From: Neocallimastix lanati (nom. inval.)
Lineage: Eukaryota; Neocallimastigomycota; Neocallimastigomycetes; Neocallimastigales; Neocallimastigaceae
Length of the DNA stretch: 20,000 nt
NCBI GenBank assembly: GCA_016946835.1
Contig: JACVTC010000007.1
Coordinates: 535,001-555,000, forward strand
Direction of reading: 5' to 3'
Shown here in pieces: positions 1 through 15,100 of this stretch (its first letter is position 1; every line of letters begins with the position of its first letter). A program made the position numbers and the translations under genes. Under the pieces are notes generated by a model. That model saw only the letters and a list, made by a program, of their open reading frames with translations. It searched no databases and was not told the origin of the DNA.

Positions 1-2443
1 TCTGAGATAATAACACCTTAAAAGTATCTGGAACAATAGTTTTACATAAAGCATGTGGTATAAATACCATCTTACGTTTTGGGAAGGTCTTTAACATCAA
101 TGTTGTAAGGAAACGATCTTCACCAAGTAACAATAAATTCTTTTTATGTAGGGTATCAACAATATTTTCTGAATATTCTTCAACAATATCTGGATTAGCT
201 AAAATTGGAACATAATAACCGGGAAGCCCCTTTCTTGCCTTAATTCTATACATACAGAAACAACCTGGAAGACAGGTAACACCACCAAACATCGATTCAA
301 AACCTTTACCCAAATGATGTGAAATATAGTATTCAAATACTTGAATACAAGTCCAAAAACTAGTAGATTTATTAGCAATTCTCGTTTCACCACACAAACC
401 CATAATTAAATTATCATTATACATAGCACGAACCATATAGGAAAGAGAAGAGGGTTTCACCTTCGTATCAGCGTCAACCATCAAAACTAATTCATATTGA
501 TCTGGATTAACCTTAGCAATATGACGAATACGAGTACAGAGATCAAAATCAAGTGGGGTCATACGATCATTAAACATGACTCTACTAAGGAAATTCATTA
601 ATATCAATTGAGAATCTCTCTTACCACGATTACCTGGTTTAGCTGCCTTGGCTTCATTTGGGGTACCACATTTTACTACGTTAATGATAGGTACACGATG
701 CTTACGATCATCAGAAATATAGTAACCCGCATGTACCTTTGCCATATTATGTTGCTTTTCACCACTGGCAATTGCAATATAACTTTGAGGTTGGGGTTTC
801 GGCAGTGTATTATCCTCTTGCATTAATCCACAAATAATATCTGGGGTGTAACGATTATTTCCTTCACCACGAATAATACCATCAGCAATTACAAAAATTA
901 ACTTATGATCATCTTGATAAGTTGTACTCGATAATGAATCTAACGTATTATGAATACCTTGTTCACCCTCAGAATAGCATGTAACCAAACACATAGTGTA
1001 TAAAAGACCATCATCTTCTTCCTCCACCAAACTATTATTACCATTACTCATCATACTCATTGACATTGACATCGATTTTTCATCTAAAAGATTGGAACTG
1101 GAATGATAACTCTTGGTTCTGATAGTTGATGTTAAATTAATATTACTATCCTGTAACGTATTTCCACCATTAACATTCTTACTAATAAAACGATCCGCGA
1201 CAATCCAATGGAAAACTACAGCCATAAAGAATTTTGTCAACACAATACCGAGAATAATTACGACAAAAACCACAGAAAACGATTGAGCTGCTAAACAAAC
1301 CATTGTTTGATTACTTACAAAACCAACCGTAAAACGTTCCTTTAAACATTCCATTGGTTTAGTTTCATTTTCAACTCGTGATAACTGTAGTGTAACATCT
1401 CTTCCTATATTTTGTTGTAATTTCTTTACTAATTTTTGATCTTTAAAATTAGAGGCATGTTTTTCAAAAAAAGTTGTCAAATTCAATACATAACCATCAT
1501 AAACAATCAACTGATTAGGTTTATTAATATTACTTAATCTCTTCATGAAATCCCAATTAAATAATTGTTTACCTGTTGTTTTAACTGTTTCAAGAATTTT
1601 GGTATCCCTACATTTTTGACCTCGACAATCTAATTCACCTTCATTAATATATCCCTTACATTTGGATTTAGAAACATCTCCACCTTCATAAAATACATCA
1701 CTAATATCTAAATTCATCATAGTATCTGGTAATTGAATATCCGTCTTATTACTTAAATCTTTATTACTATAGAAAATACCATGAATTAAAGTTACCCCTA
1801 CTTTATCTGGAATTTTGATTCTTCCATTTTCCTCATGGGCCCAAGGAACAGCACTTTGAGAACCATCACTTGGACAAGCTAATCTTTGCATAGCAAAAGT
1901 AATAAATCCAACAAATCCCATCATAATTAAGCAAATTAAACAAAGAGTAACTTTTTCTCTCCATGCTTGTTGAACTGCCGGTGTAGTCATACCTCCACAA
2001 GTTTTTAAACAACCAGAGCATATACAACAAGTTGCCATTTTGGCAATACATTCCCAAAGGGACAACTTCTTTTTCTTTTGTGGTACATTAGTTTGTTTTC
2101 TTCTTAATGTGGTTGCACCAGCTCTTACAGGTGGAGGTGAATCATGTGCTACTAAATTTCTTTGATGACTTGATCTTCTTTCGGGACGTGATAAAGTATT
2201 TCTATGTTTTATTAAAGTTCCTGTCACTTGTCCATCAGCGGTTTGAGTAGTTTCTTCATAATATTTTTGCTTTAAATCTGGATGTGCTTGTATACCCGAA
2301 ACTTCCATTGATGTAACATTATTTGGTATTTTTATATTTACAGATTTTCTTTGTCCTTTTACATCGTTCTTCTTTGGAATTGATGTAATATCGACAATTT
2401 CAATATTATTATCACCCATTCTTAATGGAACAGTCTCTGCCAT
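1..2443 (-). CDS. Chitin synthase, Chs3-like (class IV), 5' part
   Basis: This family 2 glycosyltransferase polymerises N-acetylglucosamine from UDP-GlcNAc into chitin at the plasma membrane for the fungal wall. The frame is open for 814 codons from the ATG at 2443 and runs off the window at base 1; no intron is visible. An in-frame TGA six bases upstream makes this the first possible start. Domains in order are: a basic, Ser/Pro-containing cytosolic N-terminus (residues 1-125); a Cys-rich stretch followed by AWREK and a membrane segment (about 163-187); a cytochrome-b5-like piece with [11 protein letters not shown] (316-326); a second membrane segment (about 387-413); a Met-Ser run near 457; then the catalytic domain. 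That domain has TCYSEGE near 487, ADG (520-522), VDADT (656-660), PGCFCMYR (726-733) and EDRFL (775-779). The QRRRW motif and C-terminal membrane bundle should lie beyond base 1. The match to fungal Chs3 proteins is dense from residue 480 on. Class IV rather than V is favoured because no N-terminal myosin motor precedes it. Confidence 0.97.
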   Translation of the reverse strand, partial: MAETVPLRMGDNNIEIVDITSIPKKNDVKGQRKSVNIKIPNNVTSMEVSGIQAHPDLKQKYYEETTQTADGQVTGTLIKHRNTLSRPERRSSHQRNLVAHDSPPPVRAGATTLRRKQTNVPQKKKKLSLWECIAKMATCCICSGCLKTCGGMTTPAVQQAWREKVTLCLICLIMMGFVGFITFAMQRLACPSDGSQSAVPWAHEENGRIKIPDKVGVTLIHGIFYSNKDLSNKTDIQLPDTMMNLDISDVFYEGGDVSKSKCKGYINEGELDCRGQKCRDTKILETVKTTGKQLFNWDFMKRLSNINKPNQLIVYDGYVLNLTTFFEKHASNFKDQKLVKKLQQNIGRDVTLQLSRVENETKPMECLKERFTVGFVSNQTMVCLAAQSFSVVFVVIILGIVLTKFFMAVVFHWIVADRFISKNVNGGNTLQDSNINLTSTIRTKSYHSSSNLLDEKSMSMSMSMMSNGNNSLVEEEDDGLLYTMCLVTCYSEGEQGIHNTLDSLSSTTYQDDHKLIFVIADGIIRGEGNNRYTPDIICGLMQEDNTLPKPQPQSYIAIASGEKQHNMAKVHAGYYISDDRKHRVPIINVVKCGTPNEAKAAKPGNRGKRDSQLILMNFLSRVMFNDRMTPLDFDLCTRIRHIAKVNPDQYELVLMVDADTKVKPSSLSYMVRAMYNDNLIMGLCGETRIANKSTSFWTCIQVFEYYISHHLGKGFESMFGGVTCLPGCFCMYRIKARKGLPGYYVPILANPDIVEEYSENIVDTLHKKNLLLLGEDRFLTTLMLKTFPKRKMVFIPHALCKTIVPDTFKVLLSQ

Positions 2444-2740
2444 GAGTCAATTAAGACTAAATATTTTATTATTGTTGATATTATTATTGGTATTTTATTA
2501 TTATTATTAAATTTTTTTTTGATAAAAAATTTATAAATTATAAATTAATTATAAATGTATGATTAAAATTTAATTCAATTTAATTTAATTTAATAATAAA
2601 TTAAAATATTAGTTAAAAATTTATCTTTTTATTAAATAAATATAATAAGTATAAGATATATAATATATATAAGAAAAGAAAGAAAAGAAAGAAAGAAAAG
2701 AAAAAGAAAAAGAAAAAAAAAAAAGAAAAAAAAAAAACTT
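2444..2740 (-). promoter_or_regulatory. Upstream region of the chitin synthase gene with a polypurine/polypyrimidine tract
   Basis: This is the sequence directly 5' of the minus-strand chitin synthase ATG. It is almost pure A/T apart from an uninterrupted 67-base purine tract at 2671-2737, built of GAAA/GAAAA units. On the gene's sense strand this reads as a C/T tract about 230 bases before the ATG. Pyrimidine tracts are common in fungal core promoters, so a role in promoter function is plausible but inferred. No clear TATA box can be singled out in DNA this AT-rich. The start context has G at +4 and C at -3, so it is not a strong initiation consensus. Confidence 0.3.
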
Positions 2741-5383
2741 ATTTTTCTTTAAAAATTCAATTGAAAAAAATAAATTTATATTTTTTCAATCTCACCTCTA
2801 AAATTTTGTTCGTTTTTTTTTTTTTTTTTTTTTTTTTATTTATTTATTTATTATTATTATTTTCTTTAATTGAAAAATGGATAAATTTTTGTCAACTTTG
2901 ATACAAAAAAAATCCAATTTTAACTTTGATTTCAATTCTTCCTCTTCAAAAATATTTTTTTTTTGTTATTTTAATAATCTTTTTTCTTTTTAATATAATA
3001 TTTATTTATTTAATAAATATATATCAAATAAAAAAAAATATATTATTAAAATAATGTATCAATTATGTTCATTAAAAAATAAAAAAAAATATCTTTTTTT
3101 TTTCTTGCTTTTCCTTCTATTTTATTATTATACTTATTATTTTTATTTTTTTTATATATATTATTTTTATTTTAATTTTAACTTTAGGTAATATAATTTT
3201 ATATTATTATAAAAGATTTATTTAATACTTTATTTTTGCTTTTTCTATATATTATATTTTTTTTTATTTTTTTTTTATGTAATATAATTTATTATATATT
3301 ATTATAGATTTCTTTAAAGTTTAAGAGTATTTTAAAGTTTAAATATTTATTATATATATGATTTTATTGTTTATCTATTATTTCAAAATTTTATTTATAT
3401 TATAAATATATGTTTGAATATTTTTTTAGAAAGTGTTTTTTATATTAATTTCTACTTTTAGAGTATTTATTTTAGAACCATATATTACTTTTAATTAATT
3501 TTTTTATTTTTATATTATTCTTTCAAAAAAATTTTTTTTTATCTTTTTTATACAAATTATTAATATTTTTATTTAAGGCTAGCACTTTTTTGATATTGTT
3601 TTTTTACTGCTAACTTTACTAGATACTTTATGTATTATATTATTTTATAGATTCGTATTCTTAAATATAATATATTAAGTATATTTAGAATTTAAGAATA
3701 AAAAAAATTACTATAAACTTTTTTGAACTTTTATCCTTTCTAAAAATTTTTAATTTTTTTAATAAAAATTTTTTTTTTTAATTTTTATCTTGTTTATATA
3801 TATTGATTTATATTAATTAAATTAGATTTTTTTAATATAAATAGAATAGGGTTTCAATATTACATAACGTATCATAATAATATGTGTAACGTATTAAATT
3901 TTTTAAATAAACCAATATATTATCAGTATACTTACTTTATATAATTAATTTTTGCAATTAAGAGAAAGTAAATGAATTATAGTTATTCTATTTAAATTAT
4001 TAATAAAAATAGCTTTAGAGGCTGTTCTTTTTATATTATACTTTAAAATTTTCAAGAACTATTCATTATAATATATTTATGTTTTATTAAAACTACGTAG
4101 ATAATTTCTATTATTTATTTATAAATGTAAAATTTTCATTTCTTTATATTTGTTTTTTTTTTGTTATTTATAGATATGAAGTCTTCAAGATATTTTTTTT
4201 TCCTTAATTATTATTTAAAAATAATTTTTTTTTTTTTATTTTCTAATATTTTCGTTCTAGTTTATAATTAAATTTATTTTCTTCCAATACCTTCATTAAA
4301 AATATTAATTATTAATATCTAATTATCAATTACTTAAAATAAACATTTCTTAATAATACTTAAAATATCGATTGTTTCACTAACAATTTCTTTATTTTTT
4401 CATTTTAATAATAATTGACTGTTTAAAAATAATATTTAATTTTTTTATATCTATATATTTATTTTTTTATTATTCTCGTTATTTATATTAAAATCAAGTT
4501 CATCCTACTATAATAAAAAAAAAATATATACTTTCACTTACTTAAAAGTATTTTAGATATTTGTTTAATATATTATTATTTTAGTTTTACTTGAACTATT
4601 ACTTTTAGATTTTTCGTTCTTCAAATTTTTTATATTAAAATATATATTATTAATTTAAAATAAGTTAGTATTTTTTGAATATTTTTTATATATTAAAAAT
4701 TAACTTTATCTTTAATTCATAATATTTTAGAATTTCTTTATTCAATTGTACATTGAACATTTGAATAAAATATATAAAAAAATATTATTATAAAATATTC
4801 CATTATATATTAAAATATATTACATTTACTTCAGAAAGTAATTAAAATAATTTTGCTGAAAATTAAATTTATTGGTATTAAAATATATATATATATATAA
4901 ATAATTGTTTCTTTTTTTATAAAAAAAAAAAATTGTTCCTTTAATGATTAAAATCTTGTAAAATTTGATAAGATATGCTTCAAATAAATAATGTTGAAAT
5001 TTTTTCTTTTTTCTTTTTTTATTTTTCCTTTTATAATAATATACTTTCTATTATTAATTCTATTTCTTTTTTTTTTTTTTTTTTTTTTTTTTCTTCCTTT
5101 CTTTTCCCTGCACTTCCAAAAAAAAATAAGCAATTTAAAATACTAATAAAAAAAAGTATTTTTTAATAAAATATTATTTTATTTTTTTATCTTTATTTTT
5201 CAATAAATTTAAAAAATATAGAATAATTTAATTAAAATTGATAGTATAATAATTAAAAAGAAAAAGAAAAGAAATATAATTAATAAATATAAATTAACTT
5301 TATAAATTAAATGTTGGATATATAATATTTAACAATCTAATTCAACATTATTGCTTAAAAAAAATATAAAAAAAAAATAATGA

Positions 5384-5416
<33 letters not shown>

Positions 5417-6346
5417 TGTTTTAAAAAATAAAATATAATTATTGTAATAAAATTTATAAAATTTATATATTTGTACATATATTTATATATAATATATAAT
5501 TATAAATTATTGAATAATTAATTTTAATTATTTTAATTAATAAAGTAATTAATATATATTGTATATAAAATATTACTATTATTGTTAATTATTAAAGATA
5601 ATTAATTATTTAAGATATATTATTATATAATTAATACTATATATTATTAAAAATACTATTACTCTTATTAAAACTATAGATTAACAAAAAAAATTGATAA
5701 TAATAATTTTCCAACATATTTATATATTAAATAAGTTTTTTTTTTATTTATATAAAAATTTGAGAATTTATAATATAAAAAGTATTGTTATATTCAATTA
5801 TTTAATTATTATATTGTATATAATATTTATTTTTCAATCCTTTATTATTAGTTTTTCCATAATTGATAAAATTTGAATTAAGATTGAATTTACGAAGTGT
5901 AAATATTATTAAATTATATTTAAAATTATATTTAATAAATTAATAAATAGTTTAATAGTATTAATTATAATTAATTTATTAATAGTAATAAATTTCTAAT
6001 GAATTTGTTAGGTTAGATTATAATTAATGAAGGATAACTTTCTCAATACCAAAATTCCAATGTTAACAAAGTAGTACAGTTATAAATAAATGAATAAATA
6101 TTGTTTTCAAATATCCCTTCCGTATTTCTACATTTCATTTAATTATAGCCAATAATTTATATTTATTACAAAGAGTTAATATATAATATGATGATAATAA
6201 CGTATTATATTTAATATAATAATTAATAGTTTATCATATTTTATTTTGTTTTATTTTGTCATCCTCTGTCATAGTAGTTTTTATCTTAATTCTTTTTTTT
6301 TTTAAAAATTTTTATTTGTATATAAATTCTATTTTAATATTATTAT
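2741..6346. other. AT-rich gene-free spacer, part 1
   Basis: I see no gene here on either strand. The DNA is nearly all A and T, with long homopolymers: T25 at 2813-2837, T26 at 5067-5092 and A28 at 5389-5416. Short open frames exist but encode only Phe/Lys/Ile/Asn runs. The stretch from about 6000 to 6180 is slightly more complex but shows no frame, RNA fold or motif I can name. Confidence 0.8.
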
Positions 6347-6422
6347 ATTATAGGTTATGATAGTTGATTATAGGTTATGATAGTTGATTATAGGTTATGA
6401 TAGTTGATTATAGGTTATGATA
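6347..6422. repeat. Tandem 20-bp repeat, 3.8 copies
   Basis: The unit ttataggttatgatagttga is repeated without a mismatch at an exact 20-base period. The array starts and ends abruptly in unrelated A/T DNA. There are no spacers between units, so it is a minisatellite and not a CRISPR array. Perfect identity suggests recent expansion (inference). Confidence 0.95.
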
Positions 6423-8578
6423 TATAATCATATTTTTTTTAAATACTTTTTCATTAATTAAAATCATTTTATTCTTATTAAAATTTAAATAAATATACAA
6501 ATATAATCTCTATATATTCATATAAATACAAATATACAATTTTATATTATTCATTTATATTATATAAATTAATTTACATATATTGCAAGTAACGTGTAAT
6601 TCATTTAATCTTTAACAAATTACATCAAATATTAAAAAAAAAAAAAAAAAAAAAAAAAGGATTTTTAAGCATAAATAATATGGATTTATTATTCATAAAC
6701 TCTACAATATATTGGCAATGGTTATATATAGTATAATGTATTATAATGTATTGTATATATTTGTCAAAATAGGTAAAATGGTAATGAATTTTTTTATTTA
6801 AAATAAATCAATATTAATTGTATTAAATTAATGATGAATTTAGTTATATATTGTAATTAACTAGTATATATAGAAATATTAAATATCTAGATGCTTTTTT
6901 AATTTACAGAGAAAAAAAAAACTTTTTAAGATAAAAATTAATTTATAATTAATATAATCTATTATATATCATATATATATTATTTAATTAAAAATACTCA
7001 AAGCCATTCATTTTAATATATGAGAAGTATTTATTTAAATAATTAATATGATAAATGAAAATAATATAAACACTGTATATTTAAATGAATCAATGAATTT
7101 TACATGGTTATATATTATACTTTGTTGTAAATATATTAATTATACTTTGTATTTAACTTTAATTTTTTTTTTATGGATATAACAATGGATGGATGGAAGC
7201 CTTTTTGGATGGATTGTAAATATAATATAACATACAATGTATTATAATATAGTTATTTATATTAATTAAATAGTTTAATAGGTATATTTAAATGTTATTG
7301 AATTTAGATATTTATATTAATTGAAATGATTAAATTTTAAATCATATTAAAATTTAAAAAATATAATATTATATAAATGTATAATAATAATAATAATAAA
7401 AAAAAAAAAAGGAATGGAAACAAATTTTATTTATTATTAAATCGGTTCATTTCATTAATTCCATTTTATTCCATTTTTAACTTTTAATATTTATTAATAA
7501 AATATTATATATATTATTACCATGAAATTATAAAATTAATTTGATGAAATAATTATTTTATTTTTATTCATATATTTATCAATCTGTTTATTTATTTATA
7601 CACTTATTTATCTATTAAATTAACTTATCTACTTGTTTATTTATTTATACACTTACTTACTTAATTTATTTATCTATATATATATATTTATTTATTAAAA
7701 GCTATATAATTAATTAAATATATAATTAGTTTAATCAATTTAAAAATATATTAAAATATTTTTTTTTAATTGTTAATTTAATAGACCAAAATGTAACATT
7801 TTATATTAAAAAATTAATTAATATTCCAAAATTTTTTAAATCAATAAATTATAACACTTTTTGCAAGTCCTATTAAATAAAGATGGTTAGCATTTAAATT
7901 AAAATATGCTTCAATTTTATATTTCATAATTATTTAATATTTGTTATGTAAATGAGATTGTTTTAATTATTGACAGTTTTTCAAAAGAAGAATCAAATCA
8001 TTAAATATTCTTGCTAATATAATGTTGTTTACTTTTTTCATTGATATATACATTGTAAAAAGAAAAATATTGAAAGCTTTTCCATTTTGATTTATATATA
8101 TGGATAGATAGATTAGAGTAAAATAATATTTAAATATAATATTAAAAGAACAAAATCACATTAAATAAAAAAAAAAAGTATGTACAATTGATATTAAAAA
8201 AAATAGTTTAATAAAGGTCAAGAACATTATAGAATATGATGAATAATAATAATAATAGTTTTATTTAAATAGAATACTTTTTATTAATTAAATAATACCA
8301 TCATTATTAATTGTTTTTAAATAATATTTAATTACTTTTAATAGTTAATTAATTCTACTCTAGATTTTAATGTAACTTTACTTTTTTTTTTTATTAATAA
8401 ATTTATTACTATGTTCTTAATATATAATTAAATCATCAATTAATTTGTTTTTGGAAAAAAAAATATATATTTATTATTATTACTTTGTGTTTTTGTTTTG
8501 TTTTGTTTATAAATATATATATATAATTAGTAAAAACTATTATAATCAATTAATAATAAAAACAATACTAGGAAACTC

Positions 8579-8584
<6 letters not shown>

Positions 8585-8628
<44 letters not shown>
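8585..8628. repeat. Poly(A) homopolymer, 44 bases
   Basis: This is the longest homopolymer in the window: 44 consecutive A. No retroelement remnant is visible immediately to its left, so it need not be a retrotransposed tail. Given the many 20-33 base runs nearby, replication slippage is the simpler reading. Its true length may differ from the assembly, since such runs are hard to sequence. Confidence 0.9.
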
Positions 8629-8629
<1 letters not shown>

Positions 8630-10438
8630 ATAATATCATTAATATTATTTCAATATACAGAATAAATTCATATATTAATTTTATAAACTTTAAATAAATA
8701 TTTATATTTATATTTATTCCGTTTTCTGTTATTAATAATATTTAAATTATATCTCATCGCTTGTAATAATAAAGTTGACATAAATCATATCAATGATTTA
8801 AGTACCATTTCTGTTTTTTTTTTTTTTTTTTTTTTTTCATATATATGTATATTTATTTTTAAAATTTGAAGTTGCAATTGCATTAGTATTATGAGTTATT
8901 GTTTCTGAGTATATTTTTAAAATAAAAACCTTAAAGATTAATATTATAACAATAAACTATTTATTATTATTTTACAATCAATTAATTCAAAGGGAATAAT
9001 TTGATACTTTTTTTTTTTTTTTCTATAATATATATTATTTAAAAAAAAAAAAAAAAAAAAAAATCATTAAAACTATCTATAGATAAATTAAAAAATTTAT
9101 ATAAAGAAAATTTTTTTTTACTTTAATTATTTAATTAAAAAAAAAATAATAATTAAATAATTAAATAAATTGAGTATTTATTAATAAATAATAATTAAAT
9201 ATTAAGTAATTAAATATTAAATAATTAAATAATAGTAATAATAATAAAATAATAACTAATTAATAATAAATAATAATAAAAATAAAAATAAAATTATGTC
9301 AGTCTAGTTTTTTTTTTTTTCTGTAATTTATAATTATTAAATTTACATTTATGGAAAAAAATAAGCTTTATCAAAAAAAAAAAAAAAAAAAAAAGTTAAT
9401 GTACATTTTTAATACATTAATAAATATGTAATGAATTAATGTTGCCTAAAATGTTAATATACTCATTAATTTAAAATTAAAAGTAGAAGTAAAATTCAAA
9501 AAATTTCAAAAAAAAAACAAAAGTAAAAAATTTCCCAGATTAAAAAATAAGTAAGAGAAATAATAATAGCATAAAATAAAAAAAGTGGAAAAAAAAAATT
9601 TTTTTTTTTGTAAATAACATTAATATTAATATTAATTATTAAGCAATAAATATGTACCTTTATTTTTTTTTTTTAAATTCAAATTTCATATGCTCTCTTT
9701 AATCTTTATGCTTTTATTATTTCTTTTTTGATATGTATATTGACTAATAAGGCATGTTTTTTTTTTTAAAGCAAAGTATTTCAAAATTGTGGATATTTAA
9801 TTCAATATCTTATCAATGCATTTTTAATGTGAAATATGAATAGATTAATCATTAATAATTATATTCCAAGGAATATATATATAATAACATAATAGTGCTT
9901 ATTATGATATGGTTAAAAAAAATAAATAAATAAACGATAAAAAATATTTTATATAAAATAAATAATATGAGAATTCTTAATACAAGAAAAAAATTCTTTT
10001 TTTGTTTGGTTGGTAATTTTAATAAGTTTATATATATAAATATATATTTACTATATTACTATATTATAATCAATACATTATTCAATTATTAATTATTAAT
10101 TATTATTCAATTATTTTTATAATAAAATTGACTTGACCTTTGAATTAATTAATAATAAAGTTCGACTTCTAAATAAAACTATTAATCCATTGAAAATATT
10201 GTTTAAATTTTTAGTAAATTTTTTTTTTTTTTTTGATATTGTTTCATATTATTTCCATCAAAGGAAGGAAATTTTAAGGTTATACCAAAAATGATTAACA
10301 CAATATATTCTATAACTCATTGGTTATTTAACAAAATAAAAATTTTTTTTTCCTTTTTTTTTTTTTATCCAATAAAATTATTGTTGAAATTGTTGTAAAC
10401 CATTGTAAATCATTTTATTTTTTTTATTTATTATATTT

Positions 10439-10620
10439 TATTAATTATTAATTATTAATTATTAATTATTATTAATTATTATTAATTATTATTTATTTAT
10501 TTATTATTAATTATTAATTATTATTAATTATTAATTATTAATTATTATTAATTATTATTAATTATTAATTATTTATTATTTAATGATTTAATTATTTATT
10601 ATTTATTATTTATTATTTAA
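10439..10620. repeat. A/T-only minisatellite of TTAATTA-type units
   Basis: This stretch has interleaved 3-, 4- and 7-base units (ATT, ATTT, ATTATTA). It contains no G or C until the single G near 10585. It is low-complexity DNA with no coding potential. Confidence 0.85.
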
Positions 10621-11047
10621 TTATATATTTATAGTGGCTATTCAATTTCAATAGTAATGAATTACAAAAAAATTTTAGATTTTCCACACTTTAATAATTA
10701 ATAATCACATCACTTTTTGATTTTAAATATCTATATATCTATCAATATTTAATACTTTATATATTTTATATATTTCTATATTTTTATATATTTTTATATT
10801 TCTATATATTTTTATATTTATATATATATATATATTTTTATATTTTTTTTTATTTTTTTTTATTATAGATAGCTTTATATATACATTATACTAATATTTT
10901 AGCAATAAAAAATTTGATTATGACTAAATAAATAATACTATAAAATTAATTTAATAATTAATTACTATTAATTCTATTCATAATAATAAAAATACTTCAA
11001 ATTACATAATTAATATTTTCAAATTATTTTTATTTTATTTCAAAATA

Positions 11048-11119
<72 letters not shown>
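11048..11119. repeat. (AAT)n microsatellite, about 24 units
   Basis: An uninterrupted trinucleotide array of roughly 72 bases. It starts after a short A-rich lead and ends in an A run. No frame through it joins any other coding-like sequence. Confidence 0.93.
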
Positions 11120-11122
<3 letters not shown>

Positions 11123-11258
11123 CATTTCATTATAAACACTTGTCAAAAATTAAAACCTGTCAATTTTAATATTATTTTTCAAATGCATTAAATAAAATGA
11201 AAAAAAAATTAAAAATTATTGTATTTGTTGGTATTTTGAAGTAAAAGTTTATTAATGT

Positions 11259-11283
11259 ATTATGATATGAATCATATCATAAT
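11259..11283. repeat. Perfect 12-bp palindrome with 1-base centre
   Basis: The left arm attatgatatga (11259-11270) and right arm tcatatcataat (11272-11283) are exact reverse complements around a single A. It lies 13 bases before the 40-mer array. Confidence 0.9.
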
Positions 11284-11296
11284 TCATTTAATATTT

Positions 11297-11441
11297 AACA
11301 TGTGTGTAAAATTAGCCCAAATACATTAAATAAATTAACATATATACAAAATAAGCCCAAATACATTAAATAAATTAACATATATACAAAATAAGCCCAA
11401 ATACATTAACTAAATATATTAACATGTATGTAAAATTAGCC
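11297..11441. repeat. Tandem 40-bp repeat, about 3.5 copies
   Basis: Units begin at 11297, 11337, 11377 and 11421; the last is partial. Each unit contains the core cccaaatacattaa. The second and third units are identical over their first 31 bases or more. The third is stretched to 44 bases by an insertion in its tail. The first and the partial last unit share a variant head (aacatg, then gtaaaattagcc) that the inner units lack, so the array looks like duplication inside an older pair of ends. There are no unique spacers, so it is not CRISPR. Confidence 0.93.
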
Positions 11442-11487
11442 ACTGTTCTAGTATAATTAGAATAGTTTTACTTCATTTGTAAATCAA

Positions 11488-11519
11488 AGAAATGTTATTA
11501 ATACATTAATAACATTTCT
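11488..11519. repeat. Perfect 15-bp inverted repeat with 2-base spacer
   Basis: The left arm agaaatgttattaat (11488-11502) and right arm attaataacatttct (11505-11519) are exact reverse complements separated by AC. It could fold as a hairpin or extrude as a cruciform. It is not followed by a T run that would suggest a terminator, and no gene is near. Confidence 0.92.
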
Positions 11520-11543
11520 CATAAAATTCATTTTTATATTACG

Positions 11544-14835
<3,292 letters not shown>

Positions 14836-14930
14836 TAATAAAAAATTAAAAAAAGAATTAAAAATTAAAAAATTAAAAATTTTTTATTTTATTTTATATT
14901 TTATGAGTTCCTTCTTGGTGGGACTTTAGT

Positions 14931-14988
14931 TTTAAATGAACTACATTTCGATAGTGGGGAACAGAGACATTTAAATGAACTACTTTTC
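14931..14988. repeat. Short direct repeat, 39-base period
   Basis: Bases 14931-14949 and 14970-14988 match at 18 of 19 positions (tttaaatgaactac followed by a/t and tttc). The spacing of 39 keeps frame (13 codons), so both strands' products carry a repeated motif: LNEL on plus, SSFK on minus. Confidence 0.85.
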
Positions 14989-15047
14989 AAAGGTTCATCT
15001 GAGTCACCTGTTCCAAAAATTGTGGGCTTGGCGGAATTCTTAACAAA

Positions 15048-15100
15048 TGCAATACCTATCATAAGTAGTTCGTTTGAGCTATTATTTGATAGGTATTGCA
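15048..15100. repeat. Perfect 14-bp inverted repeat inside the island
   Basis: tgcaatacctatca at 15048-15061 is the exact reverse complement of 15087-15100, with a 25-base loop. The loop (agtagttcgtttgag region) has no further pairing that I can see. Fourteen exact base pairs in DNA of mixed composition is unlikely by chance and could mark a recombinase or transposase site or an RNA stem. Confidence 0.88.

Larger units (their letters stand above)
6423..11236. other. AT-rich gene-free spacer, part 2
   Basis: I find no gene or structural RNA. Contents include A25 at 6634-6658, a patch with GGAT repeats near 7180-7215, (TAA)n followed by poly-A near 7383-7411, A44 at 8585-8628, T24 at 8814-8837, A23 at 9041-9063 and A22 at 9373-9394. 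A long run of ATT/TTAATTA units lies at about 10439-10620. An (AAT)n microsatellite of about 24 units is at 11048-11119. Confidence 0.8.

Noticed and set aside
199-393. Minus-strand open frame within the chitin synthase
   Set aside because: It lies in a different frame from the well-supported chitin synthase reading and has no independent similarity.
608-826. Plus-strand open frame opposite the chitin synthase
   Set aside because: Antisense shadow of the catalytic domain.
1866-2057. Minus-strand open frame in the N-terminal part of the chitin synthase
   Set aside because: Out of frame with the continuous 814-codon reading.
4948-5166. Opposed short open frames on both strands
   Set aside because: Both translate a T26/A26 run plus A/T DNA into poly-Lys or poly-Phe; no gene-like composition.
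5694-5876. 60-codon plus frame rich in Ile, Tyr and Phe
   Set aside because: Composition is that expected of random A/T DNA; no motif or neighbouring signal.
8445-8633. 62-codon plus frame ending in poly-Lys
   Set aside because: The Lys run is simply the A44 homopolymer.
11297-11441. CRISPR-like array
   Set aside because: Repeats are directly adjacent with no unique spacers, no cas genes are present and the host looks eukaryotic.
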